Origin: QHXW01 sp035297145
GTDB taxonomy: Bacteria > Acidobacteriota > Terriglobia > Bryobacterales > Bryobacteraceae
NCBI GenBank assembly: GCA_035297145.1
Contig: DATGZN010000077.1
Location: forward strand, 62,001 to 126,000
Length of the DNA stretch: 64,000 bases
Direction of reading: 5' to 3'
Of the stretch, positions 51,647 to 60,304 are shown in pieces. The notes beneath the pieces were generated by a model. It searched no databases. It was given only the letters and a program-made list of their open reading frames with translations, and was not told where the DNA came from. Numbering within the stretch: position 1 is the first letter of the stretch; each line of letters opens with the position of its first letter. The position numbers were made by a program, and so were the translations under genes.

Positions 51647-53743
51647 TTGTGGCTCCTCTTGGTCCCGTTGAAGGGTCAGTCACCGTACCCCTCGTACCCA
51701 CGCGCTACGGGCAGACGGATCGCGCTGGTTGTCGGCAATAACGATTACCTGTCGTTGCCCAAGCTGCACAACGCCGTGAACGACGCTCGCGGGATGACCA
51801 ATGCGCTTCGTGACGTCGGGTTTGACACCACCGAACTCGAGAACGCGACTCTCGAGCAGTTGGACGGCGCGATTACTGAATTTGTGCGCAAACTGAAGCG
51901 GGGTGACGTCGCGCTGCTCTATTACTCGGGTCACGCCGCGCAGATCAACGGCGATAACTATCTCTCGCCCGTCAACCTCGTCGTCTCCAACGAGACACAG
52001 GCCAAATACCGGAGCCTCAACGCCCAGGAGGCGCTCGACCAGATCGAAGCCACCGGTGCGGATTTGAAAATCGTCATCCTCGACGCTTGCCGGAGTAATC
52101 CCTTCGGACAAAGATCGATTGGCGGAAAAGGCCTGGCCGCCATGAATGCCGGTACCGGCACGCTAATCGCATACGCCACTGCTCCCGGCCAGACTGCGGA
52201 CGATAACACCGCCGGCAACAATGGCCTGTTCACCACTTACCTGATCCAGTCGCTCAAAGTACCCGGTCTCTCGCTCGAACAGGTGTTCAAGCGGACCAAC
52301 GGTCTGGTGCAAGCCGGATCCGGCGGCACGCAGGTTCCCTGGATCGCATCCAGTGTCAACGGGGATTTTTACTTCCATCTCGGCAACGCCGCTACGGACT
52401 TCAACTCGTTCACATTCCCGACCAGCCGGCCTCGCGCGGATGATTTCGCTGCCGCGCGGGCCATCACGAACCTGATTGATCGGGGATTGTCCCAGGAAAG
52501 AGATGGCAATGCCCGGGAAGCTTTTTCGTCTTTTCGGGAAGCGTATGAACGGGCTCGCGCCGCAAGCGACAACCTCCCGCCGGGGCAAGCCCCGTCAGAG
52601 GCGCTCGAAGCCGCCCTGATTAACGCCGACTATCAGTATGCGTGGACTTTGTTCACAACGGGCAACACCGAGGATGCGTCCCGGATTATGTTCGGGTTAG
52701 AGTCGCGGATCGGTCGTTCCACTCCTGCCACCGCTCCTTCGGACTGGCTGGTTTCTTATGCCCGAGTGGAGAATCTTTTGCGCCGATACTACACATTCGA
52801 GGCGAACCCCAAGCAGCCCGAGGAAGGCAAGCGCCACTATACAAAAGCCCTTGAATTCGCGTCACGCGCCGCCGAAGCGCCATGCGCCGGCTTTGACGCG
52901 TTGCGCTTCGCAGCGTGGTTGTGCAGCAATCCTCCAGGCCCATTGTCAAATGACCTAGTTTCGAAGGTCTGCGAGTTGTCACAACGTCTTGTTGCGAAAG
53001 GGCCCTCGGACCCGCGGGCTGTCGAGTCGCGTGTCTGGTGTCTGCAGGCGCAAACTCAGGCCGCTACCGGGCCGCAGAAACTGACCATTCAAATGCAGAA
53101 CGTGACCGCTGCGATCCGGACGCTGTCTGATGCCCTGAAATGGCACCCCGAGGATTCCTATTTAATGATTTCCCTGAGTGATCTCCAGGTTCAGCGTGCT
53201 GATTTACCCGGAGGCACTGAGGATCTCCGCACACGGGCCAGAGACCTGTTTCTGAAATCCCTGCGGGGCAAAATAGTAATCGGCTATGAAGTGAAAGAGC
53301 AGTGGGAACGAGTAAGGAGTCCGAAGCTTCCCAACACGCAGGCCGAATTGGCCTACTATCGCGAGGTGCTGGAAGCTGTCAAACCCAGCATTGAGGCGTT
53401 TCCGCAATCCCCGGATCTTGCTTTCGTGGCCGCGGATGCCTCGTCCAGGATGGGTGAGTACGCCAATATGGCCGGCTATCTCGAATCCCTGGCGACGAAG
53501 CAGGGGACTATCAGGTTTACGATTTCTGCCGATTTTGCGGGGATCAAAAGTGATTTCAACTTCTACGTCCGTGAATGGCCCGCGGAATATCCGTTTCTCG
53601 GCATTGACGACCAGGTTCGATGGTTAAAGGAAGCCCGCGGCGGCACTATTCCCGACGCAATCGCTGACAAATTCCGGAAGCTGCACAAAACCGCACGCGA
53701 AACCAATGCTTCCTTTCCCGAACTGGCTCGCGGCAGTAACTGA
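51647..53743 (+). CDS. Caspase-like (peptidase C14/metacaspase) protein with helical C-terminal repeats
   Basis: 698 residues. Caspase domain about 22-245 with catalytic His96 (YYSGHAAQ) and Cys148 (ILDACRSNP); the opening RRIALVVGNNDY is typical. The rest is alpha-helical and TPR-like (AADASSRMGEYANMAGYLE). TTG at 51647 gives only part of a signal-like hydrophobic N-terminus; the hydrophobic run continues upstream in frame (CTG ATC CTG ATC), so the true start may be an unusual codon near 51625. Bacterial relatives cut after Arg/Lys and act in defence or stress; the target here is unknown. Convergent with the pseudopilin genes. Confidence 0.85.
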   Translation: MWLLLVPLKGQSPYPSYPRATGRRIALVVGNNDYLSLPKLHNAVNDARGMTNALRDVGFDTTELENATLEQLDGAITEFVRKLKRGDVALLYYSGHAAQINGDNYLSPVNLVVSNETQAKYRSLNAQEALDQIEATGADLKIVILDACRSNPFGQRSIGGKGLAAMNAGTGTLIAYATAPGQTADDNTAGNNGLFTTYLIQSLKVPGLSLEQVFKRTNGLVQAGSGGTQVPWIASSVNGDFYFHLGNAATDFNSFTFPTSRPRADDFAAARAITNLIDRGLSQERDGNAREAFSSFREAYERARAASDNLPPGQAPSEALEAALINADYQYAWTLFTTGNTEDASRIMFGLESRIGRSTPATAPSDWLVSYARVENLLRRYYTFEANPKQPEEGKRHYTKALEFASRAAEAPCAGFDALRFAAWLCSNPPGPLSNDLVSKVCELSQRLVAKGPSDPRAVESRVWCLQAQTQAATGPQKLTIQMQNVTAAIRTLSDALKWHPEDSYLMISLSDLQVQRADLPGGTEDLRTRARDLFLKSLRGKIVIGYEVKEQWERVRSPKLPNTQAELAYYREVLEAVKPSIEAFPQSPDLAFVAADASSRMGEYANMAGYLESLATKQGTIRFTISADFAGIKSDFNFYVREWPAEYPFLGIDDQVRWLKEARGGTIPDAIADKFRKLHKTARETNASFPELARGSN

Positions 53744-53771
53744 CAGTTGCACAGTTGCCGCAGGAACTTAC

Positions 53772-54179
53772 TCACCACTCCGCGTAAGGCGTGCCGTCCA
53801 GGCTTGTCTTATCCGACTCACTGTGCACGTCGAAGATACCCGGCTCGGTCTGGTCGACGCTCTGTAGGGAATCTTCCATGACGATGCGCCAGCTATTCGA
53901 GCCCGTCATGGGGTCTTTGGGAACCTCTCGCAGGTAACCTTCCTGAACTAAATCCTGCAAAGCCTGCGGAGCTTTCTGTTTGTCGTACGTGTATTCGTCG
54001 ATAACATTTCGGATAGTAAACAGGTTGTTTTTGAGCACCGTCTCTTTAGCACGCAGAATCGATCGCTGATACACGGGTATGGCCAGCGATACCAGGATCG
54101 TCACGATGGACATCACGATCAGAAGTTCGATGAGGGTGAAGCCGCCACGGCGGTTACCACTCGGAGTACGCAGTTCCAT
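53772..54179 (-). CDS. Type II secretion/type IV-like major pseudopilin (GspG-like)
   Basis: 135 residues. Prepilin signature GGFTLIELLIVMSIV (cut after Gly, Glu at +5), followed by a globular GspG-type domain: KNNLFTIRNVIDEY, then VPKDPMTGSNSW and DGTPYAEW at the end, as in acidobacterial GspG. ATG at 54179 overlaps the end of the next gene upstream by 26 nt. It is one of two tandem pseudopilins just after a secretin, so a small secretion locus is present, without an ATPase or inner-membrane platform in view. Confidence 0.85.
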   Translation of the reverse strand: MELRTPSGNRRGGFTLIELLIVMSIVTILVSLAIPVYQRSILRAKETVLKNNLFTIRNVIDEYTYDKQKAPQALQDLVQEGYLREVPKDPMTGSNSWRIVMEDSLQSVDQTEPGIFDVHSESDKTSLDGTPYAEW

Positions 54180-54621
54180 CCGCCGCCTTGTCTGTAGTTT
54201 TGCTGTAAACATCGAATACATTTTGACCGCCCCAACTCTGTGACGAGGGGTCATCCTGCATGCTGCGCTTGCCCCAGTCAGTGGAGTTTGTCATGGGATC
54301 CTTGGGGATCCGCCGCAGAAACCGGATCTTCTTATCCACTTGTCCGGCGAGTTTGACGCCTTCCACCAGAACATCGAGACTTTCGGGATAGCCGTAGGTA
54401 TCGATCTTCGCCGGCCCGAGCAGGCCTTGATCGGAGGCGTCCTTGTACTTATCGATGGCGTGGCGCATCTCATCCAACGCCTGGTGAAGATTCCGCTCCT
54501 TCTCGGTGCGTACTTTGGAACGGGCGAGCGGGACCGACATGGAGGTCAGGATGAGCAGGATCGTGAACGCAACGATCAGCTCGATCAAGGTCAGGCCACG
54601 CTGGTTGCGACGAACCGGCAT
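54154..54621 (-). CDS. GspG-like pseudopilin, second copy
   Basis: 155 residues with the prepilin motif RGLTLIELIVAFTILLILTS (Glu at +5) and the same closing architecture as its neighbour: IPKDPMTNSTDWG and DGTAYSEW. It is diverged from the neighbouring pseudopilin, so an old tandem duplication is likely. It begins 7 nt after the secretin stop (start ATG 54621). Confidence 0.85.
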   Translation of the reverse strand: MPVRRNQRGLTLIELIVAFTILLILTSMSVPLARSKVRTEKERNLHQALDEMRHAIDKYKDASDQGLLGPAKIDTYGYPESLDVLVEGVKLAGQVDKKIRFLRRIPKDPMTNSTDWGKRSMQDDPSSQSWGGQNVFDVYSKTTDKAADGTAYSEW

Positions 54622-54628
54622 GTCAATC

Positions 54629-57154
54629 CTACTTAACACTCACCGTGAGCGCCGGGGTGGCCGTGAGGATGGGCTGCGATTGCGAGTTGCGCAATACCAG
54701 ACTGGGCACCGTCACGACGGTATCGCCGGGCGCGATGGCCCGGAAAACCAACGTCACGATCGTTCCAGAACCCGAGACGCCGCCGGTCGTGGGGAAGCGG
54801 CTGACGTTTACCGTGGCCTCACCGGTATCGTTCAAGACATTCTTCGAAAATGCCACCTGCTGCCCATCACTGGCCAGCAGATTGCCGCGCACCACATCGC
54901 CTAGCTGGAGAATTTTAGGATCGAAGCGGATCAGCATGGGCGTGGACGCCAGGTCAGCCGCGTTATCCACCATCAGGCTCACGGTAACAGTTCCGTTGAC
55001 CTGCGCCGTGGTCTGCGCGGGCACGAATTTTACGCTGGCTTTACCGGCCGCCTCCTGGGTGGGCTGTGGTTTAGCTGGCTGTACAGGCAGACCCATCGGG
55101 GGAGCACCGGCTGGCGGCGCATTCACGCCCGGGATACGCGGAACTCCAACCGGCGCCACCGGTGCACCCTGCGCTGGTACTACAACGTTCGGCACGCCCG
55201 CGGCAGGCGGCGTCTGTGGCGGCACGGTAACATCCGCGGCGGCTGCAGGCGCTGGCTGGGGTGCGGGGGGAGCAGTCGCTTGCGGTTGCGGAGCCGGTGG
55301 TGTTTCCGGCTTCTGCGGCGCGTAGCGGAGATGCACACTCGTGGAGTTGCCGGAATCAATGGTTTTGAGATTGACATCCGTAATATCGACCGAGCGGATG
55401 ATGTGGGGAATGAGCACGATGACCAGTTCACTTTGTTTGGTCGTCGTGGTCTCACTGGTAAACAGCCGCCGGAGGATGGGAATGTTGCCCAGACCCGGCA
55501 CACCACTGACGGATTTGTCTTCTTCCACCTGCATCAGCCCACCCATCAAATTGATTTCACCTTGCTTCAGGCGGACATCGTTGATGATCTTAGTCTGGGC
55601 CAATTCCGGTTCGTTGATGCCACCCAGCGGGACTTCACCCGTCACATTCGAGATGTCAACTTCAACGTGAAGAGACACCTCGTTGGCGTTGTGGACGTAG
55701 GGAGTGATATCCAGGTTCACGCCCGTCTCGAGAAATTGGAACTGGGTGTTGACCAGCGGGTTGATGCCGACGCCGCCAATGCCCGGCTGGAAGCTTCCCG
55801 TAGCGTACGGCACCTTGTCGCCAATCTTCATGCTGACCTTCTGCCGGTCCACCGCGCGAACCTGCGGCCGCTGCAGCACCTTGGTGCTGGCGTCCGTCAT
55901 CAAAGCGTTGAGCAAGCCCCCGGGAAGCGTCAACGAAAAATCGCGCGTGCTGATGCGGGCAATCTCAGAGAGAGGAATGGTGGTGGATGTGGAAGCGGTG
56001 GGGGTCGTGGTTCCGTTGACGCCGGTAGTGCTGCTGGAGTTGTTTGGCACGGCGATGCTCGATCGCGGAGTAAAGCTAATAGCCGAATTGATGCCGTTGG
56101 GGGCGATGGCCGCGGCGAGATCGCGCTCTCTGTTCCGGTTGACGGTCATCACCAGAACATCCACCAGGACTTCGGACCGGGGCTTGTCCAGATCGGCGAT
56201 TATCTTTTCCGCCAAAGCCACCTTGTCGGCTTCTCCGCGCACGACGATTGCGTTCTGCGCCCCGTACTGGAATGCCTTCGCCAATTCCGCCACACTGCGC
56301 ACCGTGCCCATGATCTCTTGCAACTCCTGGGTCGTGAGGACGTTGTTCAGATAAAACACTTTGGTTACCCAGTCCTCGAAGTTGCGGCGGCTGGTGGGGT
56401 TATCTTGCGTAACGAAAATCGTGTTGGCGCTCAGGGGTTTCCAGAAGGATTTCGTGATCAGCGCCAGATCGTCGAGGGCCTCGTTGAGCGTGGAGTTGTT
56501 CAGTTCGATCGACTGCGGCTTCGTGCCCCCCGAGGTGGTGTAATCCGGATCGAACAGGACGTTGATACCGGCATACTTACCCACGGTCTCGAACAGGACC
56601 TTGGGAGGCTGGTTGTTCATCTTGAGGTAAATGGGCTCGGGATTCAGAGGCTTCAGCTCGGGCAGGGACTGCATGGCCTCGAACTTCTTCTGTTCCTTCT
56701 GCTTGGCGACCTCCGTCGGCGTGAGCGCAGCCTCTTCGGGCTTGCGTTCCGCGGCAGGTTTCTGCTGCTCGCGCTCGATCATCCGCCTGGTGCGCTCGAT
56801 TTCTTCCGGCGCCATGGTCGAAGCCGGGTTGATGCCGTAACCCTTCTGGAACTCAACTAGCGCCTCAGCGAGCTTCCCCTGTTCGCGCAGCCGGAGGCCC
56901 TGCTCAATATGAAACTGGCCGGCATAGAAGCGCAGCCGCGAGGCCACCAGCTGATAGGAGATCTCCGCGGGATCTTCGCTCAGGGCTTGCTCGGCAAGCG
57001 AGATGGCTTTATCCCAGTCTTTGCGCACCTCGGCGGCGTGGCTCTGCACCAGCAGCTTGTCACCCTTGCGGGTGCGTGCCGCGAGCGTGGAGGCAAGCGT
57101 CATGGCGAGCCATGCACAACCGGCCCCTTTTGCTAACCGATGAAAAGTCAGCAT
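54629..57154 (-). CDS. TPR-secretin-cohesin outer-membrane protein (GspD-like)
   Basis: 841 residues. Signal peptide, then TPR-like repeats (about 35-110: RKDWDKAISLAEQALSEDP, GKLAEALVEFQKGYGINP), a charged linker, STN/N0-type and N-domains (about 195-340: KVLFETVGKYAGINVLFDP), the secretin beta-domain (about 400-620: LDITPYVHNANEVSLHVEVD, VPGLGNIPILRRLF), a Pro/Ala-rich linker (about 640-720), and a C-terminal cohesin-type domain (about 720-841: GTVTVSLMVDNAADL, PMLIRFDPKILQLGDV). Forms a multimeric gate in the outer membrane. ATG at 57154 starts the signal peptide. Divergent from smpB. Confidence 0.9.
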   Translation of the reverse strand: MLTFHRLAKGAGCAWLAMTLASTLAARTRKGDKLLVQSHAAEVRKDWDKAISLAEQALSEDPAEISYQLVASRLRFYAGQFHIEQGLRLREQGKLAEALVEFQKGYGINPASTMAPEEIERTRRMIEREQQKPAAERKPEEAALTPTEVAKQKEQKKFEAMQSLPELKPLNPEPIYLKMNNQPPKVLFETVGKYAGINVLFDPDYTTSGGTKPQSIELNNSTLNEALDDLALITKSFWKPLSANTIFVTQDNPTSRRNFEDWVTKVFYLNNVLTTQELQEIMGTVRSVAELAKAFQYGAQNAIVVRGEADKVALAEKIIADLDKPRSEVLVDVLVMTVNRNRERDLAAAIAPNGINSAISFTPRSSIAVPNNSSSTTGVNGTTTPTASTSTTIPLSEIARISTRDFSLTLPGGLLNALMTDASTKVLQRPQVRAVDRQKVSMKIGDKVPYATGSFQPGIGGVGINPLVNTQFQFLETGVNLDITPYVHNANEVSLHVEVDISNVTGEVPLGGINEPELAQTKIINDVRLKQGEINLMGGLMQVEEDKSVSGVPGLGNIPILRRLFTSETTTTKQSELVIVLIPHIIRSVDITDVNLKTIDSGNSTSVHLRYAPQKPETPPAPQPQATAPPAPQPAPAAAADVTVPPQTPPAAGVPNVVVPAQGAPVAPVGVPRIPGVNAPPAGAPPMGLPVQPAKPQPTQEAAGKASVKFVPAQTTAQVNGTVTVSLMVDNAADLASTPMLIRFDPKILQLGDVVRGNLLASDGQQVAFSKNVLNDTGEATVNVSRFPTTGGVSGSGTIVTLVFRAIAPGDTVVTVPSLVLRNSQSQPILTATPALTVSVK

Positions 57155-57288
57155 GTTATCTCTGGCATGATGATATTGTTGCAGGATGCGACACCGCAAG
57201 CGCGTGCTTTATCATCAAATGGTCTGACGTACAACGGCTTTCGGGCGTTGAGAGCAATTTCGGATCAGAGACCTCTCGGAACGTAACT

Positions 57289-57771
57289 TTGGCGGCAAAA
57301 GAAGCTGAATTCAAGATTTTAAGCGACAATCGCCAGGCCGGTCACAATTATTTTCTGATGGACCGCGTGGAAGCGGGCATCGTGTTGACCGGGACGGAGG
57401 TGAAGTCCGCCAAATCGGGCAAGATCCAGCTTCGCGAAAGCTACGCTACCATCGAGAAGAACGAAGCCTGGCTGGTGAACGCCCACATCAGCGAGTACTC
57501 GCACGGGAACCGCGAGAACCATTCGCCCGTGCGCAGCCGGAAACTGCTGCTGCATCGCCGCGAGATTGATAAATTGTTGGGCAAGACCCGCGAGAAGGGT
57601 TTGTCCCTGATTCCGACCAAGATTTATTTGAAGGGCGGACGGATCAAATGCGAGCTGGCGCTGGCTCGCGGCAAGAAAATGCATGATAAGCGTGAAGCCG
57701 AGCGGGCGCGCAGCGCTGAAAGTGAGGCGCGCGACGCCGTCCGCCGGAGCAAAGCCAAATACGGAGTGTAA
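57289..57771 (+). CDS. smpB: SsrA-binding protein SmpB
   Basis: 160 residues. Binds tmRNA and brings it to stalled ribosomes. Features: AEFKILSDNRQAGHNYFLMD, GIVLTGTEVKSAKSGKIQLRE, RSRKLLLHRREIDKLLGK and a Lys/Arg-rich helical tail (HDKREAERARS). TTG at 57289 sits where most SmpB proteins begin (M-A-x-K); upstream in-frame codons reach into the secretin promoter and are rejected. No ssrA (tmRNA) gene is in the window. pepA starts at the base after the stop. Confidence 0.95.
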   Translation: MAAKEAEFKILSDNRQAGHNYFLMDRVEAGIVLTGTEVKSAKSGKIQLRESYATIEKNEAWLVNAHISEYSHGNRENHSPVRSRKLLLHRREIDKLLGKTREKGLSLIPTKIYLKGGRIKCELALARGKKMHDKREAERARSAESEARDAVRRSKAKYGV

Positions 57772-59232
57772 ATGGAAATTCATTTAGAGCGAAAGCCGGC
57801 CGAAGCGGTGGAGTGCGATGCGCTCGTGGCCCTGACGTTTGAGGATCAGCCCAACGGCCGGTTCCAGGAGTCACTGAGCGAGGTTTACAGCTCGGGCGAA
57901 GTCGCCGGCAAGATTTTCGAGATGACGCTGGTACACCATCCCGCCGGATTCAAAGCCAAGCGCCTGCTTTTGGCAGGCTGTGGCAAGAAGGAAAAGTTTA
58001 CATCTGCGGAGCTGCGCCGCGTCAGCGGAGCAGCATTGCGCCACCTGAAATCGCGGTCGCTGAAGTCGATTGCCCTGCTGCTCGATGCCAAATATGCCGG
58101 GGCGGAGCTGGTGGAGGCGGCGGTCGAAGGCGCGCTCGTCGGCGACTTCGAGACCGATCGCTACAAAAGCGACAAGAAAGACGTGAAGGTGGTCGATCGC
58201 TTCACGGTTGCGGTGCCGGGCGGAGGCGCGGAGCTCGACGCCGGCCTGAAACGCGGCCGCATCACGGCGGAAGCGCAGAATCTGACGCGCGAGCTGGCGA
58301 ATGAGCCTGCCAATCGGCTGACGCCCTTGCGGCTGGCGGAATCGGCTCGCAGCACGGCGGCGGCATACGGCCTCGAGTGCGATGTGCTCGATCAGGATCG
58401 CATGAAACAGCTCGGCATGGGCTCGCTGCTCGGCGTGGCCATGGGAAGCGCTGAGCCTCCGGCTCTGATCGTGCTGCACTACCGGCCGGCAGGTGTTCCC
58501 AAAGGCGCCGTGCAGTTGGGGCTTGTCGGTAAAGGTGTCACGTTCGATACCGGCGGCATCTCCATCAAGCCGGCTGACGGCATGGAAAAGATGAAGTACG
58601 ACATGTCGGGCGGGGCAGCCGTGATCGGGGCCATGCGGGCACTGGCGCAACTGAAGCCGCCGATCCCCGTGACAGCGCTGATTCCGGCGGTCGAGAACAT
58701 GCCCGGCAGCCGCGCGCAGCGCCCGGGGGACATCGTGACCTCGCTTTCCGGCAAGACCATCGAGGTGATCAATACCGACGCCGAAGGCCGGCTGATTCTG
58801 GCGGATGCGCTGACCTACGCCAAGCAGTTGGGCTGCACGCACCTGGTGGATGCCGCGACGCTTACTGGCGCCGTGGTGGTGGCGCTGGGGCACGTCAACA
58901 TCGGGGCCTTCAGCAACAACGATGACCTCGCGGAAAGAGTGCTCGATGCCGCGCGCGCCGCGGGCGAGAAGATGTGGCGCATGCCGCTGGACGACGACTA
59001 CAAAGAGCAGTTGAAGAGTCCGTTTGCCGACCTCGCCAACGTCGGCGGCCGGCCCGGTGGCGCCATAACCGCGGCGCTATTCCTGCGCGAGTTCGCCGAT
59101 GAGACACCGTGGGTGCATCTGGACATCGCCGGGACGGCATGGCTGGATGAAGCCAAACCGTACGCGTCGAAAGGGCCTTCGGGAGTAGCGGTGCGAACGT
59201 TCGTGAATCTGGCGATGAATTGGAAGCAATGA
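57772..59232 (+). CDS. pepA: Leucyl aminopeptidase (cytosol aminopeptidase, M17)
   Basis: 486 residues. Dinuclear metal aminopeptidase. The N-terminal macro-like domain is about 1-160; catalytic motifs are GKGVTFDTGGISIKPADGME, YDMSGGAAVIGAM and NTDAEGRLILADAL, with Lys, Asp and Glu metal/catalytic residues in place. ATG directly follows the smpB stop (zero spacing), so these two are one operon. Ends before a strong hairpin. Confidence 0.96.
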   Translation: MEIHLERKPAEAVECDALVALTFEDQPNGRFQESLSEVYSSGEVAGKIFEMTLVHHPAGFKAKRLLLAGCGKKEKFTSAELRRVSGAALRHLKSRSLKSIALLLDAKYAGAELVEAAVEGALVGDFETDRYKSDKKDVKVVDRFTVAVPGGGAELDAGLKRGRITAEAQNLTRELANEPANRLTPLRLAESARSTAAAYGLECDVLDQDRMKQLGMGSLLGVAMGSAEPPALIVLHYRPAGVPKGAVQLGLVGKGVTFDTGGISIKPADGMEKMKYDMSGGAAVIGAMRALAQLKPPIPVTALIPAVENMPGSRAQRPGDIVTSLSGKTIEVINTDAEGRLILADALTYAKQLGCTHLVDAATLTGAVVVALGHVNIGAFSNNDDLAERVLDAARAAGEKMWRMPLDDDYKEQLKSPFADLANVGGRPGGAITAALFLREFADETPWVHLDIAGTAWLDEAKPYASKGPSGVAVRTFVNLAMNWKQ

Positions 59233-59239
59233 TCGCCTG

Positions 59240-59261
59240 GGACAGGCCGGAATGCCTGTCC
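59240..59261. repeat. Palindromic REP-like element / possible bidirectional terminator
   Basis: Perfect 8-bp stem GGACAGGC / GCCTGTCC with a 6-nt loop, between the convergent pepA and dehydrogenase genes. It overlaps the last base of the dehydrogenase stop. This wording is common as a dispersed element in several phyla (recollection). No T-run follows on either side, so terminator function is uncertain. Confidence 0.6.
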
Positions 59262-60226
59262 TACGTGGCCGTCGCCTCGCGTTTTTTGCGGCGGGCGCGC
59301 AGCACGTCGATGACGAACTGATCGCGGCCCGCTTTCACTTCTTCGATGGATTTCTTCGACCAGTCGTAGAAGCCTTTGCCGGTCTTCGCTCCCAGGTCGC
59401 CATGCGCTACTTTGGCGCGATAGAAATTCGGCGCCTTGGGCAGGTTGTATAGATCCTGGGCGACGTAATCGAGGATGCTGATTCCCATATCCAGGCCAAC
59501 GGCGTCCTGATGCTCGAAGATTCCGTAGGCCGGCATGCGCAGTCCGAAACCGTTCTTCGCCACCAGATCCACATCCTCCACGTCGGCGATTCCTTCCTCG
59601 ACGATGTAGGCGGCCTCGCGCACCAGCGCCATCTGCAATCGATTGCCGAGCTGCCCGGGACGGTCGCGTTTCACGAGCACGGGAACCTTGCCGCAGGCGG
59701 CCAGAAGCTCGCGCACGCTCTGCGCGACTTGCGGTGAGGTCTTTTCACCTTGCACGATTTCGACGAGTGGCATCAAGTGCGGCGGGTTCCAGAAGTGTGT
59801 GGTCAGGACGCGCTCGGGGCGGCGGCAGCGGGACGCGATGGCCGTGATGCTCAGCCCGCTGGTATTGCTCGCGAGCACCGCGGACTTGCCCGCAAGCGAA
59901 TCCATGCGCGCGAACAATTTCTGCTTCAGATCCATATTCTCGGGAGCCGATTCGATCACCAAGTCGGCATTTCCGATGGTACGGTCGAACGCCGCGGATG
60001 CGCTGAGGCGCTCGAAGGCTTCGCGCACGTCGATCATTTCAGCCAAAGCGTTGTCCGCCAAAATGCGGAGCTGCGCGCGTGCGGATGCAAGGCCCTTGGC
60101 AGCAGTCTCCTCACTGCGGCTCAGGATCGTGGTATGCAGGCCCCCGAGCGCCAAGGCGCCCGCGATGCCTGGCCCCATCATGCCGGTGCCGATTACGGCG
60201 GCGGTGCGAAAGCTGGTATTCGACAT
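59261..60226 (-). CDS. 3-hydroxyacyl-CoA dehydrogenase (short, HBD-type)
   Basis: 321 residues. Rossmann motif VIGTGMMGPGIAGALALGG (about 11-29), NTSGLSITAIA, the catalytic-His segment THFWNPPHLMPLVEIV, and a C-terminal helical domain with GNRLQMALVREAAYIVEEG and GKTGKGFYDW. Oxidises (S)-3-hydroxyacyl- or 3-hydroxybutyryl-CoA with NAD. Stand-alone length like HBD/PaaH; no other fatty-acid or butyrate genes adjoin. ATG at 60226. Confidence 0.9.
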   Translation of the reverse strand: MSNTSFRTAAVIGTGMMGPGIAGALALGGLHTTILSRSEETAAKGLASARAQLRILADNALAEMIDVREAFERLSASAAFDRTIGNADLVIESAPENMDLKQKLFARMDSLAGKSAVLASNTSGLSITAIASRCRRPERVLTTHFWNPPHLMPLVEIVQGEKTSPQVAQSVRELLAACGKVPVLVKRDRPGQLGNRLQMALVREAAYIVEEGIADVEDVDLVAKNGFGLRMPAYGIFEHQDAVGLDMGISILDYVAQDLYNLPKAPNFYRAKVAHGDLGAKTGKGFYDWSKKSIEEVKAGRDQFVIDVLRARRKKREATAT

Positions 60227-60304
60227 GCAGAGATTGTATCGGAGTTGAAGCGAGCCGCCACGTTAAGTTACAATCCCTTTTACTTGAGCTCGTAACCGCG
60301 CCAT

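Noticed and set aside
55280..56860. 526-residue plus-strand frame inside the secretin gene
   Set aside because: Codes for no recognisable protein; the secretin on the other strand is well supported.
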